Part shown: one piece after another, positions 1 through 7,451 of the stretch
Numbering within the stretch: the stretch's first letter is position 1
Layout of the letters: every line of letters starts with the position of its first letter
NCBI GenBank assembly: GCA_049658265.1
Contig: JBASOM010000098.1
Span: forward strand, 1-64,000
Direction: 5' to 3'
From: DTU063 sp001512695
Lineage (GTDB): Bacteria; Bacillota; Thermosediminibacteria; Thermosediminibacterales; Tepidanaerobacteraceae
DNA: 64,000 nucleotides
Made by a program: the position numbers and the translations under genes
Notes under the pieces: model-generated
The model's database searches: none
What the model saw: the letters and a program-made list of their open reading frames with translations, nothing else
What the model was told of the DNA's origin: nothing

Positions 1-51
1 ATCGATAGTTTGATTGATAACCCTAAGGCGAGTTATCTCTTTTTGAGTCAT
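1..51 (-). CDS. Transposase N-terminus (ISNCY-like), cut by window edge
   Basis: The minus strand has an ATG at 51-49 preceded by a good ribosome binding site (GAGGAG, about 7 bases away). It reads MTQKEITRLRVINQTID before the window ends. This opening resembles the N-terminus of ISNCY-type transposases, where a MTQKE...RL.VI segment precedes a helix-turn-helix. Two direct repeats lie just upstream at 75-121, as expected at the end of such an element. Only 17 residues are visible, so the family call rests on pattern memory. The element lies immediately upstream of the sorC-type promoter. Confidence 0.5.
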   Translation of the reverse strand, partial: MTQKEITRLRVINQTID

Positions 52-74
52 ATTGAATATCTCCTCTCGCATAC

Positions 75-121
75 ATGACATTTTAACAGAATAAATTCAA
101 TATGACATTATCATAGAATAA
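75..121. repeat. Two 20-bp direct repeats at a probable IS end
   Basis: Copy 1 (75-94) and copy 2 (102-121) both start ATGACATT and end AGAATAA, differing at three positions, with a 27-bp period. Repeats of this form at the end of an element, next to a divergent transposase start at 51, suggest transposase binding sites. The outer boundary of the element cannot be placed because the other end lies outside the window. Confidence 0.5.
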
Positions 122-143
122 CTACAGAAACTAGTCACAATTA

Positions 144-172
144 TTGACAAGTAGAATAAAATATAGTATAAT
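144..172 (+). promoter_or_regulatory. Sigma-A promoter of the polyol operon
   Basis: TTGACA at 144-149 and TATAAT at 167-172 are separated by 17 bp: both hexamers and the spacing are perfect consensus. It lies 58 bp before the regulator start at 230. Such a strong core promoter suggests that expression is set by the repressor or activator bound at the operator just downstream. Confidence 0.9.
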
Positions 173-177
173 CATCG

Positions 178-210
178 TGAACAAATGACATATACATGAA
201 CAATTGTTCA
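178..210 (+). promoter_or_regulatory. Palindromic operator, probably for the SorC-type regulator
   Basis: A perfect 14-bp palindrome, TGAACAATTGTTCA, occupies 197-210, and a matching half site, TGAACAAATG, lies at 178-187, about two helical turns upstream. Both sit between the -10 box and the regulator gene. SorC/DeoR-class regulators bind sites of this TGAACA...TGTTCA type, so autoregulation is likely. The assignment of the site to this regulator is inferred from position. Confidence 0.75.
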
Positions 211-229
211 CGACAAGGGAGAGAATATC

Positions 230-1162
230 ATGGACGCAAATGACAATAGAATCTTGGTTAAGGTAGCGTACATGTATTACGATGAAAACATGACCCAGCA
301 GGAAATTGCAGATAAGCTCGGGGTATCCCGCCCTTCGGTGTCGAGAATGTTGCAAAGGGCCAGGCAAAATGGCATTGTAGAAATCAAAATTCGATATGAA
401 GGCAGTTATACAAAGCTAGAAGATGCCTTGGAAAAGACATTTCACTTAAGGGAAGCCGTGATTACTCCTTTTGAGAAACCCGAGATTTTAAAACATCTTT
501 TAGCTGAAGCTGCTGCAAATTATTTGATGAGGACCATAAAAGATAATGATATTGTCGGAGTTTCCTGGGGAACGACTCTGGCACTGATACCCAAGTACGT
601 AAAAAATGTTTCAAGAAATGTTACTTTTGTGCCCTTGGTGGGCGGAGCAGACCAGACCAAACTGGATATTCATTCTAATGCAATTACGATTAATCTGGCA
701 AATGCCTTCGGTGGGAAAGGTCAATTGCTTCACGCACCAGTCGTAGTTGACAGTGCAAAGGTTAAAGAAATCCTCATATCAGATACGAGTATCAGTGAAG
801 TTTTAGAACTTGCATCAAGAGCTGACGTCGCTATTTTAGGCATCGGTTCACCCTCAGCTCAAAGTTCTACTATCCGACAGACAAGGTACTATACGGACAA
901 GGAGCTCAACGCTTTACAAAAAGCCCATGCTGTATCCGATATATGCTGGATTTTCTTGGATAGGGACGGCAATGTGTGCCCCATTGAATTAAATCAAAGG
1001 GTGATTGGTATCACCGTAGATAAAATAAAAGCCATACCCAATGTCATAGCGGTAGCGGGCGGTACAGAAAAGCAAGATGCCATTTTGGCAGCTCTCAAGG
1101 GTGGCTACATCAACGTGCTTGTAACAGACGAAAAAACGGCTGAATTTCTTCTGAATCAATAG
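230..1162 (+). CDS. SorC/DeoR-family sugar-binding transcriptional regulator
   Basis: This 310-residue protein starts with an HTH domain (roughly residues 8-50, containing MTQQEIADKLGVSRPSVSRM), followed by the SorC sugar-binding domain (about 60-308). The sugar-binding part has the typical VGVSWGTTLA and VAILGIGS segments of this isomerase-like fold. These regulators sense phosphorylated sugars or polyols. The start is supported by AAGGGAGAG upstream. It is the first gene of the operon with gutM, srlAEB and the dehydrogenase complex. The palindromic site at 197-210 in its own leader suggests autoregulation. The inducer cannot be read from the sequence. Confidence 0.93.
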   Translation: MDANDNRILVKVAYMYYDENMTQQEIADKLGVSRPSVSRMLQRARQNGIVEIKIRYEGSYTKLEDALEKTFHLREAVITPFEKPEILKHLLAEAAANYLMRTIKDNDIVGVSWGTTLALIPKYVKNVSRNVTFVPLVGGADQTKLDIHSNAITINLANAFGGKGQLLHAPVVVDSAKVKEILISDTSISEVLELASRADVAILGIGSPSAQSSTIRQTRYYTDKELNALQKAHAVSDICWIFLDRDGNVCPIELNQRVIGITVDKIKAIPNVIAVAGGTEKQDAILAALKGGYINVLVTDEKTAEFLLNQ

Positions 1163-1183
1163 TAATCTGTGGGGGAACAATAG

Positions 1184-1543
1184 ATGTGGATAAAGATATT
1201 GTGGATAGCTGGAGTTGCTTGGATACTACAAGGAGTTCTTGTATATTTTCAAATAAAAAATTTTCAGAGTAAGCTTAAAGAGATGAGGGAAAAGGGTAAA
1301 GTTGGAGTAGGGGCTGTGAAAGGCCGCTTCGGAAGAGGGGTAATAGTAATACTGTGCATAAATGATAAGAACACAATAATTGATGCACAAATAATGACGG
1401 GCACTACGGTCTTTGCGAGATTTATGCCCTTTAAGGCCCTTATAAATCAGAATATAGAGCACCTTGAAGCAATATCCAAGGATATGAAAAAACACACAAA
1501 ATCGGCAATTTCAAAGGCAATAGCTTCTTTAGAATCTTCCTAA
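1184..1543 (+). CDS. gutM: GutM-family glucitol operon protein
   Basis: The 119-residue product has one N-terminal membrane segment (about residues 4-22) and a soluble remainder with the GutM features KGRFGRGVIVILC and FARFMPF. GutM proteins accompany glucitol-family PTS operons and act there as activators or accessory factors. The gene starts 22 bp after the regulator and precedes the EIIC gene srlA. The family name reflects the E. coli glucitol operon; the actual substrate here may differ. The exact molecular role of membrane-anchored GutM is not settled. Confidence 0.88.
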   Translation: MWIKILWIAGVAWILQGVLVYFQIKNFQSKLKEMREKGKVGVGAVKGRFGRGVIVILCINDKNTIIDAQIMTGTTVFARFMPFKALINQNIEHLEAISKDMKKHTKSAISKAIASLESS

Positions 1544-1630
1544 AAAAAGCAAAAGAAGGGAGGGAAAGATACTTTACTTTCATTGCTCAAAGCTATCTCA
1601 ATACTTATTTCAAAAGGAGGTACTTTGTAA

Positions 1631-2155
1631 ATGGATGTATTGGCTAATCTTGCTCAATCCTTTATCGGCCTATTCCAAGAAGGAGGGAACACCTTCTTAG
1701 GTCTTGCAGGCGGGATATTGCCTACGCTAATTACGCTCATGACCGCCGTCAATGCACTGATAAAATTTGTCGGACAGGAAAGAATCAATAGTATAGCACA
1801 AGCTGCAGGAAAATATACGCTCTTGCGTTATACAGTCATGCCTGTCTTAGCGGTTTTCTTTTTGACCAACCCCATGGCCTATACTTTTGGCCGCTTTTTG
1901 CCGGAAAAATACAAACCAGCTTTTTATGATGCAGCCGTTTCCTTTGTTCATCCTATAGTAGGCTTATTTCCCCATGCCAATCCCGCTGAACTCTTTGTAT
2001 ACATGGGAATAGCCCAGGGAATAGAACAATTAGGTCTTCCTTTGGGGCAACTGGCGATTAGATATTTCATCGTAGGTGTCATTGTAATATTGATACGCGG
2101 AATCGTAACCGAGACTCTTACCATCAGAATGATGAGACAGAGAGACTTGATTTAG
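1631..2155 (+). CDS. srlA: PTS glucitol/sorbitol-family transporter, EIIC component
   Basis: The 174-residue hydrophobic protein matches the first membrane component (EIIC2, SrlA) of glucitol-family PTS permeases. Recognisable stretches include GGILPTLITLMTAVNALIKF near the N-terminus and NPMAYTFGRFLPEKYKPAF in the middle. It carries the polyol across the membrane together with SrlE. An AAAGGAGG site precedes the ATG. It is 14 bp upstream of srlE, indicating co-translation. Specificity within the family (sorbitol, other hexitols, pentitols) cannot be read from sequence alone. Confidence 0.93.
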   Translation: MDVLANLAQSFIGLFQEGGNTFLGLAGGILPTLITLMTAVNALIKFVGQERINSIAQAAGKYTLLRYTVMPVLAVFFLTNPMAYTFGRFLPEKYKPAFYDAAVSFVHPIVGLFPHANPAELFVYMGIAQGIEQLGLPLGQLAIRYFIVGVIVILIRGIVTETLTIRMMRQRDLI

Positions 2156-2168
2156 GAGGGGAGTTAAT

Positions 2169-3164
2169 ATGGCATATAGAGCTGTAAAAATAGAAAGAGG
2201 TCCAGGTGGTTGGGGTGGTCCCCTTGTAATCAAACCGGAAGAAGGCAGGGACAAAATAGTATCGGTAACAGGCGGGGGAATTGATCCCATAACGAAGCGC
2301 ATAGCAGAACTTACCGGCGGAACGGCCTTTGATGGCTTTAAGTCCTCTGTGCCCGATGAACAGATATGCTGTGTGATAATTGATTGCGGAGGAACTGCCC
2401 GCTGCGGCGTGTACCCCAAGAAGCGTATTCCCACTATCAATTTGACACCCGTAGGCCAGGTGGGGCCGTTAGCTAAGTTTATCACCGAGGATATTTACGT
2501 ATCAGGCGTAAAACCCGACAACATATCCCTTTTGTCTGAAGAAGATGCGGAATACATAGAAGCTGAATCTAAGGTTGCTCGTGAAGCACAAACCGTAGAA
2601 GATACTAAGGCAAAGGCTACCCGCGATGAACGGAAAATGGGACTTATTGAGAGAATAGGAAGAGGTATGGGAGGAGTAGTCGGCATATTCTATCAATCCG
2701 GCCGAGAAACCATTGAACAGGTCGTAAAAAACATCCTTCCATTTATAGCTTTTGTTGCTACCCTGATAGGTATCATATTGAAATCCGGTATCGGTAATTG
2801 GATAGCAAACATAATATCACCAATGGCTGGGACTTTACCGGGCTTGCTTGCTATTTCCGTCGTATGTGCGATCCCCATACTTTCACCCTTACTGGGGCCC
2901 GGAGCCGTAATCGCACAGGTTGTAGGTGTTTTGGTGGGTGTGGAAATAGGCAAGGGCAACATACCGCCACAATTTGCTCTACCGGCACTGTTTGCCATTA
3001 ATCCCCAAGTAGGATGTGACTTTATCCCTGTAGGATTGAGTCTGGGAGAAGCGGAGCCGGAAACTGTTGAAGTTGGCGTGGGTGCCATACTTATATCCCG
3101 ATTGATAACGGGACCGATTTCAGTACTAATTGCCTACCTGTTTAGCATCGGATTATATACCTAA
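2169..3164 (+). CDS. srlE: PTS glucitol/sorbitol-family transporter, EIIB-containing component
   Basis: This 331-residue protein combines an N-terminal cytoplasmic EIIB domain (about 1-165) with C-terminal membrane segments (about 180-331). The EIIB domain carries IIDCGGTARCGVYPKKRIP, the glucitol-family motif containing the phosphorylated cysteine. The membrane part has SPLLGPGAVIAQVVG and NPQVGCDFIPVG, typical of SrlE. It receives phosphate from SrlB and passes it to the substrate during uptake. A strong hairpin follows the stop codon and separates it from srlB. Confidence 0.94.
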   Translation: MAYRAVKIERGPGGWGGPLVIKPEEGRDKIVSVTGGGIDPITKRIAELTGGTAFDGFKSSVPDEQICCVIIDCGGTARCGVYPKKRIPTINLTPVGQVGPLAKFITEDIYVSGVKPDNISLLSEEDAEYIEAESKVAREAQTVEDTKAKATRDERKMGLIERIGRGMGGVVGIFYQSGRETIEQVVKNILPFIAFVATLIGIILKSGIGNWIANIISPMAGTLPGLLAISVVCAIPILSPLLGPGAVIAQVVGVLVGVEIGKGNIPPQFALPALFAINPQVGCDFIPVGLSLGEAEPETVEVGVGAILISRLITGPISVLIAYLFSIGLYT

Positions 3165-3168
3165 TACG

Positions 3169-3209
3169 AAAAGTATTCTGCCGCAATGATATTGCGGCAG
3201 AATACTTTT
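3169..3209 (+). terminator. 19-bp perfect hairpin between srlE and srlB
   Basis: Bases 3169-3187 and 3191-3209 form a perfect 19-bp stem with a 3-base loop. The stem ends in TTTT but no longer T tract follows, so it may be a partial terminator or an mRNA-stabilising/processing structure that changes the srlAE to srlB ratio. It lies inside an operon whose next gene, srlB, has its own strong RBS (CAAAGGAG) but no obvious promoter. Confidence 0.7.
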
Positions 3210-3237
3210 ACCAAATATTACTCAAAGGAGTGAGCCC

Positions 3238-3603
3238 ATGGACAAATACAAGGCAAAGGTTTTATCAATAGGGGAGATGGTACAAGATTTGCTGGAGCAG
3301 GGCATAGTGGTATTGTTTGACAGCACAGCGCCAAAAGAACTGCAAGAAATAGCAGTTGTACATACGGGAGGAACTCTCATGGCAGATGTGGCACAAGGTG
3401 ATTCTATAATTCTTGGTGATTCAGCATATACAGTTACGGCTGTTGGGGAAATTGCAAACAAAAACTTAAAAATTATCGGGCATGTTTGCCTTAAATTTGA
3501 TGCTAGAAGTTCGCCAGAATTGCCGGGGGATATACACTTAAAGGGTGAACAGTTGCCACAATTTGCAGTGGGAGATGTGATTACAATAAAAGCTGCTGTA
3601 TAA
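3238..3603 (+). CDS. srlB: PTS glucitol/sorbitol-family transporter, EIIA component
   Basis: The 121-residue soluble protein matches glucitol-family EIIA (PF03829), including VLFDSTAPKELQEIAVVHTG near residues 22-42; the histidine in VVHTG is the likely phosphorylation site. It receives phosphate from HPr and gives it to the EIIB domain of SrlE. RBS CAAAGGAG precedes the ATG at 3238. With SrlA and SrlE it forms a complete glucitol-family PTS, showing that the imported substrate enters as a phosphate ester. Confidence 0.93.
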   Translation: MDKYKAKVLSIGEMVQDLLEQGIVVLFDSTAPKELQEIAVVHTGGTLMADVAQGDSIILGDSAYTVTAVGEIANKNLKIIGHVCLKFDARSSPELPGDIHLKGEQLPQFAVGDVITIKAAV

Positions 3604-3698
3604 TATCCTTTACTAAATCTTCTAGAGATTTGTCATTTATGTGTTTGAAAATCATAGGTTGAATTTAAACAATAACTTATTGAGGGAGATGTTGTATT

Positions 3699-4988
3699 AT
3701 GCTTAATTTGAATACCAAACTAAGGGAACTTGATGAGCAAGGCAAAAAAATCAAAGTCGGTATTGTCGGGGCAGGGCAAATGGGACGTGGTATGGTAAGC
3801 CAGATGTTCTGCATGAAGGGCATTGCTCCTGCTATAATATCCGACTTAGACGTGGAAAGGGCTAGAAGGGCTTACGAACTTGCCGGTGTAAAAACCGAGG
3901 ATATTGCTTTTGCAAGCAAACCTTCAGAAGCCGAGCAGAATATACAAAAAGGTAAGTATGTTATTACCGATAATCTCGATGTGGTAACCAACTCTGTGCC
4001 CGTTGACGTAGTTATCGATGCCACTGGGGTACCGGAAACCGGTGCCAGGATTGCTTTTGATTCAATTTACAATGGCAAGCATATTGTAATGCTCAATGTA
4101 GAGACCGATGTAACCATAGGCCCCATACTAAAAAAGATGGCCGACAGTGCAGGAGTAGTGTATACGGTGTCTGCAGGCGATGAACCGGGTGCCATAAAAG
4201 AATTGTACGATTTTGTTGACGCCATGGGATTTGAAATATTGGTGGTAGGTAAAGGCAAGAACAATCCGCTGAACGTAGAAGCTACGCCCGATACGGCAAA
4301 GGACAGGGCTCTAGCATACAATATGAACCCGAAAATGCTAGCTTCTTTTATCGATGGAACTAAGACAATGGTTGAAATGACCTGTGTCTCCAATGCGACT
4401 GGATTTTTGCCAACCAGAAAGGGCTTGATAGGGCCGAAGGCAACGGTAAAAGATTTGCCAAAACTGTTAAGTTTAAAGGAACAGGGAGGCATTTTAGACA
4501 GCTATAAAGTAGTAGAATACGTAGACGGAGTGGCGCCGGGAGTTTTTGTAATAGTAACTACCGATCTTCCTGCAGTGAAGGAAGAGATGGCTTACCTTTC
4601 CATGGGTGAAGGGCCAAACTATGTGATTTACAGACCCTATCACCTAACCAGTATTGAAACACCCTTATCCGCAGCCCGGGCATATATATACCGTGAGCCA
4701 ACCATTGCGCCAATGGGAGCACCGGTGTCAGAGACCGTTGCAGTAGCAAAAAGGGTTCTAAGAGCAGGTGAGTATTTGGACGGCATAGGAGGATACACCG
4801 TATACGGCGTTATAGATACCTACGCCAATGCCAAAAAGGACAACGCTTTGCCATTAGGTCTTGTAAGTTCTAAAGTAAAACTGATTAAGGATGTAAAAAA
4901 AGGAGAAACCCTGACTTACGACATGGTTGAATTGGATGAAGAATCACTGATACTGCAGCTTCGCCGATTGCAGGATAAGGTTATTTAA
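3699..4988 (+). CDS. Rossmann/SAF-domain oxidoreductase (homoserine dehydrogenase-like)
   Basis: The 429-residue protein begins with an NAD(P)-binding Rossmann domain (VGIVGAGQMGRGM at about residues 20-32; VDVVIDATGVPETG near 105-118), continues with a catalytic region containing SAGDEPGAIKELYDF, and ends with a SAF domain (about 385-429, LVSSKVKLIKDVKKGETLTY). This family is often labelled homoserine dehydrogenase-like or DRL-like; its members act in sugar or polyol catabolism rather than amino acid synthesis. Here it takes the place normally held by sorbitol-6-phosphate dehydrogenase, so it probably oxidises the imported polyol phosphate. The substrate is unknown. Confidence 0.85.
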   Translation: MLNLNTKLRELDEQGKKIKVGIVGAGQMGRGMVSQMFCMKGIAPAIISDLDVERARRAYELAGVKTEDIAFASKPSEAEQNIQKGKYVITDNLDVVTNSVPVDVVIDATGVPETGARIAFDSIYNGKHIVMLNVETDVTIGPILKKMADSAGVVYTVSAGDEPGAIKELYDFVDAMGFEILVVGKGKNNPLNVEATPDTAKDRALAYNMNPKMLASFIDGTKTMVEMTCVSNATGFLPTRKGLIGPKATVKDLPKLLSLKEQGGILDSYKVVEYVDGVAPGVFVIVTTDLPAVKEEMAYLSMGEGPNYVIYRPYHLTSIETPLSAARAYIYREPTIAPMGAPVSETVAVAKRVLRAGEYLDGIGGYTVYGVIDTYANAKKDNALPLGLVSSKVKLIKDVKKGETLTYDMVELDEESLILQLRRLQDKVI

Positions 4989-5016
4989 TGACGACAAAAC
5001 CTTTACTCAACAAAAT

Positions 5017-5443
5017 ATGCCAACACATGGCACAAAATTTGCCTATAAAAATATAGGCGCCATCGAAATTAAGGATATCAGAAACTTTGCCTTTTCTCTT
5101 CACGCATGTATGGCCGATGGGGAAATAAGCGGCTCGGGAATAGAAATAGCGGGGCAGGTGAAGATTAGCATATCTAAAGCTGAAGGATTTAAACTGAAGT
5201 GTCCCTGTAGTAGAAACGGAAAAAGAATTGATGCTGATATCAAGTGGCGAAAGCCTGGAAAAAGCAATACACAAGGGCGTATTTTTAACCTGTAAGTTAC
5301 TTCAAGAACATCTGGATATCAATTCTCCCGATGCATATAGGCTGGCCAGTATAAGCTGTGATGTGAGGATTTGTCAGTTGGTAAATCCACAAGTTACCGT
5401 CAGAGTTTGCCTTCCTAAATATCTGTTGAAGATTAAGCAGTAA
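5017..5443 (+). pseudogene. Acetamidase/formamidase remnant, truncated and frameshifted
   Basis: Two overlapping frames together encode the C-terminal third of an acetamidase/formamidase-family protein. The first frame (5017 to about 5204) reads SLHACMADGEISGSGIEIAG. The second (about 5206-5443) reads VVETEKELMLISSGESLEKA and later CQLVNPQVTVRVCLPKYLL, both typical of this family's C-terminus. One extra base near 5205 breaks the frame. The first 200 or so residues are missing and the segment just before SLHACM is poorly conserved. It lies between the oxidoreductase and E1alpha genes, so an amidase may once have belonged to the operon. Confidence 0.7.
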
Positions 5444-5478
5444 GATTTGCTTATCAAAAATTAAAAGGAGATGGTTTA

Positions 5479-6435
5479 ATGACTCTCACTAGAGAGAAGA
5501 GACTGTGGATGTATCAAAAAATGCTCGAAATAAGAAATTTTGAGCTAGAAGTAGACAGGCTGTTTAAGGCAAATATGATTTGGGGGACCTGCCATTTGTC
5601 CGTCGGGCAGGAAGCCTCCGCTGTAGGTTCAATAGCAGCCCTAGAAGAAAGAGACATGATAACCAGCACCCACCGTGGCCACGGTCACTGCATTGCCAAA
5701 GGGGGCAGACTTCCCCAAATGTTCGCTGAGCTCCTCGGGAAAGAGACCGGTTACTGCAGAGGCAGGGGAGGGTCAATGCACATTGCAGACCTGGAATTGG
5801 GCAACTTGGGCGCTAACGGTATCGTTGGTGCCGGTATACCCATTGCAACCGGGGCAGCCTTAGCGTCGAAACTCAAAAAGGATGGAAAGGTGACCTTGTG
5901 CTTTTTCGGAGATGGAGCCACAAGCCAGGGGGCTTTTCACGAAGCCGTAAACCTGGCATCAGTCATGAAATTGCCGGTAGTTTATGTCTGTGAGAACAAT
6001 CTTTACGGCATGTCGGTGCCCTTTAGAAAGGCCAGTGCCGTAGAAAACGCGGCAGATAGGGCAAAGGCATATAATATTCCCGGAATCGTAGTTGACGGCA
6101 ATGATGTTGAAGCCATATACGAAGTGGTAAAGGAAGCTGTTGAAAGGGCTAGAAGAGGAGAAGGTCCTTCCCTTATAGAAGCAAAAACCTATCGCTGGCT
6201 CGGCCATTCAAAGAGCGACCCGAGGGTTTACCGGACAAGAGAGGAAGAAGAAGAGTGGAAGCAGAGATGCCCGATAAAGAGGTACAGGCAGCAACTCATT
6301 TCAGAAGGAGTAGACGAAGAGGACCTCGAAAAAATTGAAAAGGATGTTGAAAAGGCAATACAAGAAGCTCTGGAGTTTGCGCAAAACAGTCCCGAACCTA
6401 AAGTTGAAGAAATTATGGACGGTGTATATGCATAA
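5479..6435 (+). CDS. TPP-dependent 2-oxoacid/acetoin dehydrogenase E1 alpha subunit
   Basis: The 318-residue protein has the E1-alpha fold of AcoA/PdhA. The TPP/Mg motif is visible as FFGDGATSQGAFHEAVNLAS...ENN (about residues 140-175), and TSTHRGHGH and RGRGGSMH are conserved upstream. Length and sequence are closer to acetoin-dehydrogenase AcoA than to PdhA, but substrate preference cannot be decided from this. RBS AAAAGGAG precedes the ATG. It is followed 26 bp later by E1 beta and then E2 and E3, so a complete complex is encoded. Together they would cleave a C-C bond next to a carbonyl and make an acyl-CoA. Confidence 0.92.
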   Translation: MTLTREKRLWMYQKMLEIRNFELEVDRLFKANMIWGTCHLSVGQEASAVGSIAALEERDMITSTHRGHGHCIAKGGRLPQMFAELLGKETGYCRGRGGSMHIADLELGNLGANGIVGAGIPIATGAALASKLKKDGKVTLCFFGDGATSQGAFHEAVNLASVMKLPVVYVCENNLYGMSVPFRKASAVENAADRAKAYNIPGIVVDGNDVEAIYEVVKEAVERARRGEGPSLIEAKTYRWLGHSKSDPRVYRTREEEEEWKQRCPIKRYRQQLISEGVDEEDLEKIEKDVEKAIQEALEFAQNSPEPKVEEIMDGVYA

Positions 6436-6461
6436 GAAAAAACCTGCAGGAGGCGATAATA

Positions 6462-7439
6462 ATGGCTGAAAAGCTTTATATAGAGGCGTTAAGAGAAGGC
6501 TTAAGAGAAGAAATGATTCGAGACGAAAACGTCTTCATCATCGGTGAAGACGTGGGGCTTTACGGCGGTGCCTTTGGAGTGACTAAGGGCCTTTTTGAGG
6601 AATTTGGGGAAAATAGGATAATAGATACTCCCATCTCTGAAGCGGCCATAGCCGGTGCTGCTGTGGGAGCGGCCCTATGCGGAATGCGGCCCGTTGCAGA
6701 AATAATGTTTTTCGACTTTTTCACCATTGCCATGGACCAACTTGTAAACCAAGGGGCAAAAAACAGGTACATGTTTGGTGGAAAGGCCAAGGTACCCATG
6801 GTAATTCGAGGGCCAATGGGATGTGGAACCGGAGCTGCGGCCCAGCACTCTCAAAGCTTTCCGTCAGTGCTAGCGCATTTTCCGGGCCTAAAGTTGGTTA
6901 TGCCGGCGACGCCTTACGATGTCAAAGGGCTAATAAAATCCGCTATCAGGGATGACAATCCTGTGGTTTTTGCAGAACACAAGCTATTATACTGGACTAA
7001 AGGCGAGGTTCCTGAAGGAGACTACACCGTGCCCATAGGGAAAGCCGATGTAAAGAGGCAGGGGAAAGATATAACCATAGTTGCCGGTTCCATTATGGTG
7101 CCAAGATCTCTTGAGGCGGCCCAAAAGCTTGAGGAAGAGGGCATAGACGTTGAAGTTATGGATATTAGGTCTTTAAAGCCGCTGGACTTACAAACAGTGG
7201 TATCTTCTGTCAAGAAGACGGGAAGAGTGCTAATCGTGGAAGATGATCCTATCAGCTACGGTTGGGGAGCGGAAGTTGCTGCAGGCATTGTGGGCAGTGA
7301 AGCTTTTGATTATCTGGATGCTCCAGTAAAGAGACTTGCCGGTCTTGATATTCCGATACCCTATAATCCGAATCTTGAAAAACATGCCGTACCGCAAGTT
7401 CCCAACATCATAGATGCCGTAAAGGAAGTACTTAGGTAA
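6462..7439 (+). CDS. TPP-dependent 2-oxoacid/acetoin dehydrogenase E1 beta subunit
   Basis: The 325-residue protein is a full-length E1-beta (transketolase pyrimidine-binding plus C-terminal domain). Conserved stretches are FIIGEDVGLYGGAFGVTKGL, DTPISEAAIAGAAVGAA and MFFDFFTIAMDQLVNQGAKN; the EDVG glutamate and the C-terminal VEDDPISYGWGAEVAA region fit AcoB/PdhB. It pairs with the E1-alpha encoded directly upstream. RBS GCAGGAGG precedes the ATG. The E2 gene starts 12 bp downstream, indicating co-translation of complex subunits in stoichiometric order. Confidence 0.92.
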   Translation: MAEKLYIEALREGLREEMIRDENVFIIGEDVGLYGGAFGVTKGLFEEFGENRIIDTPISEAAIAGAAVGAALCGMRPVAEIMFFDFFTIAMDQLVNQGAKNRYMFGGKAKVPMVIRGPMGCGTGAAAQHSQSFPSVLAHFPGLKLVMPATPYDVKGLIKSAIRDDNPVVFAEHKLLYWTKGEVPEGDYTVPIGKADVKRQGKDITIVAGSIMVPRSLEAAQKLEEEGIDVEVMDIRSLKPLDLQTVVSSVKKTGRVLIVEDDPISYGWGAEVAAGIVGSEAFDYLDAPVKRLAGLDIPIPYNPNLEKHAVPQVPNIIDAVKEVLR

Positions 7440-7451
7440 AGGAGGATAGTT

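Noticed and set aside
989..1180. Minus-strand frame under the SorC regulator
   Set aside because: It is the antisense shadow of a well-supported gene, with no RBS and no recognisable protein.
4067..4492. 141-codon minus-strand frame under the SAF oxidoreductase
   Set aside because: Serine/proline-rich composition typical of an antisense frame; the plus-strand gene is clear.
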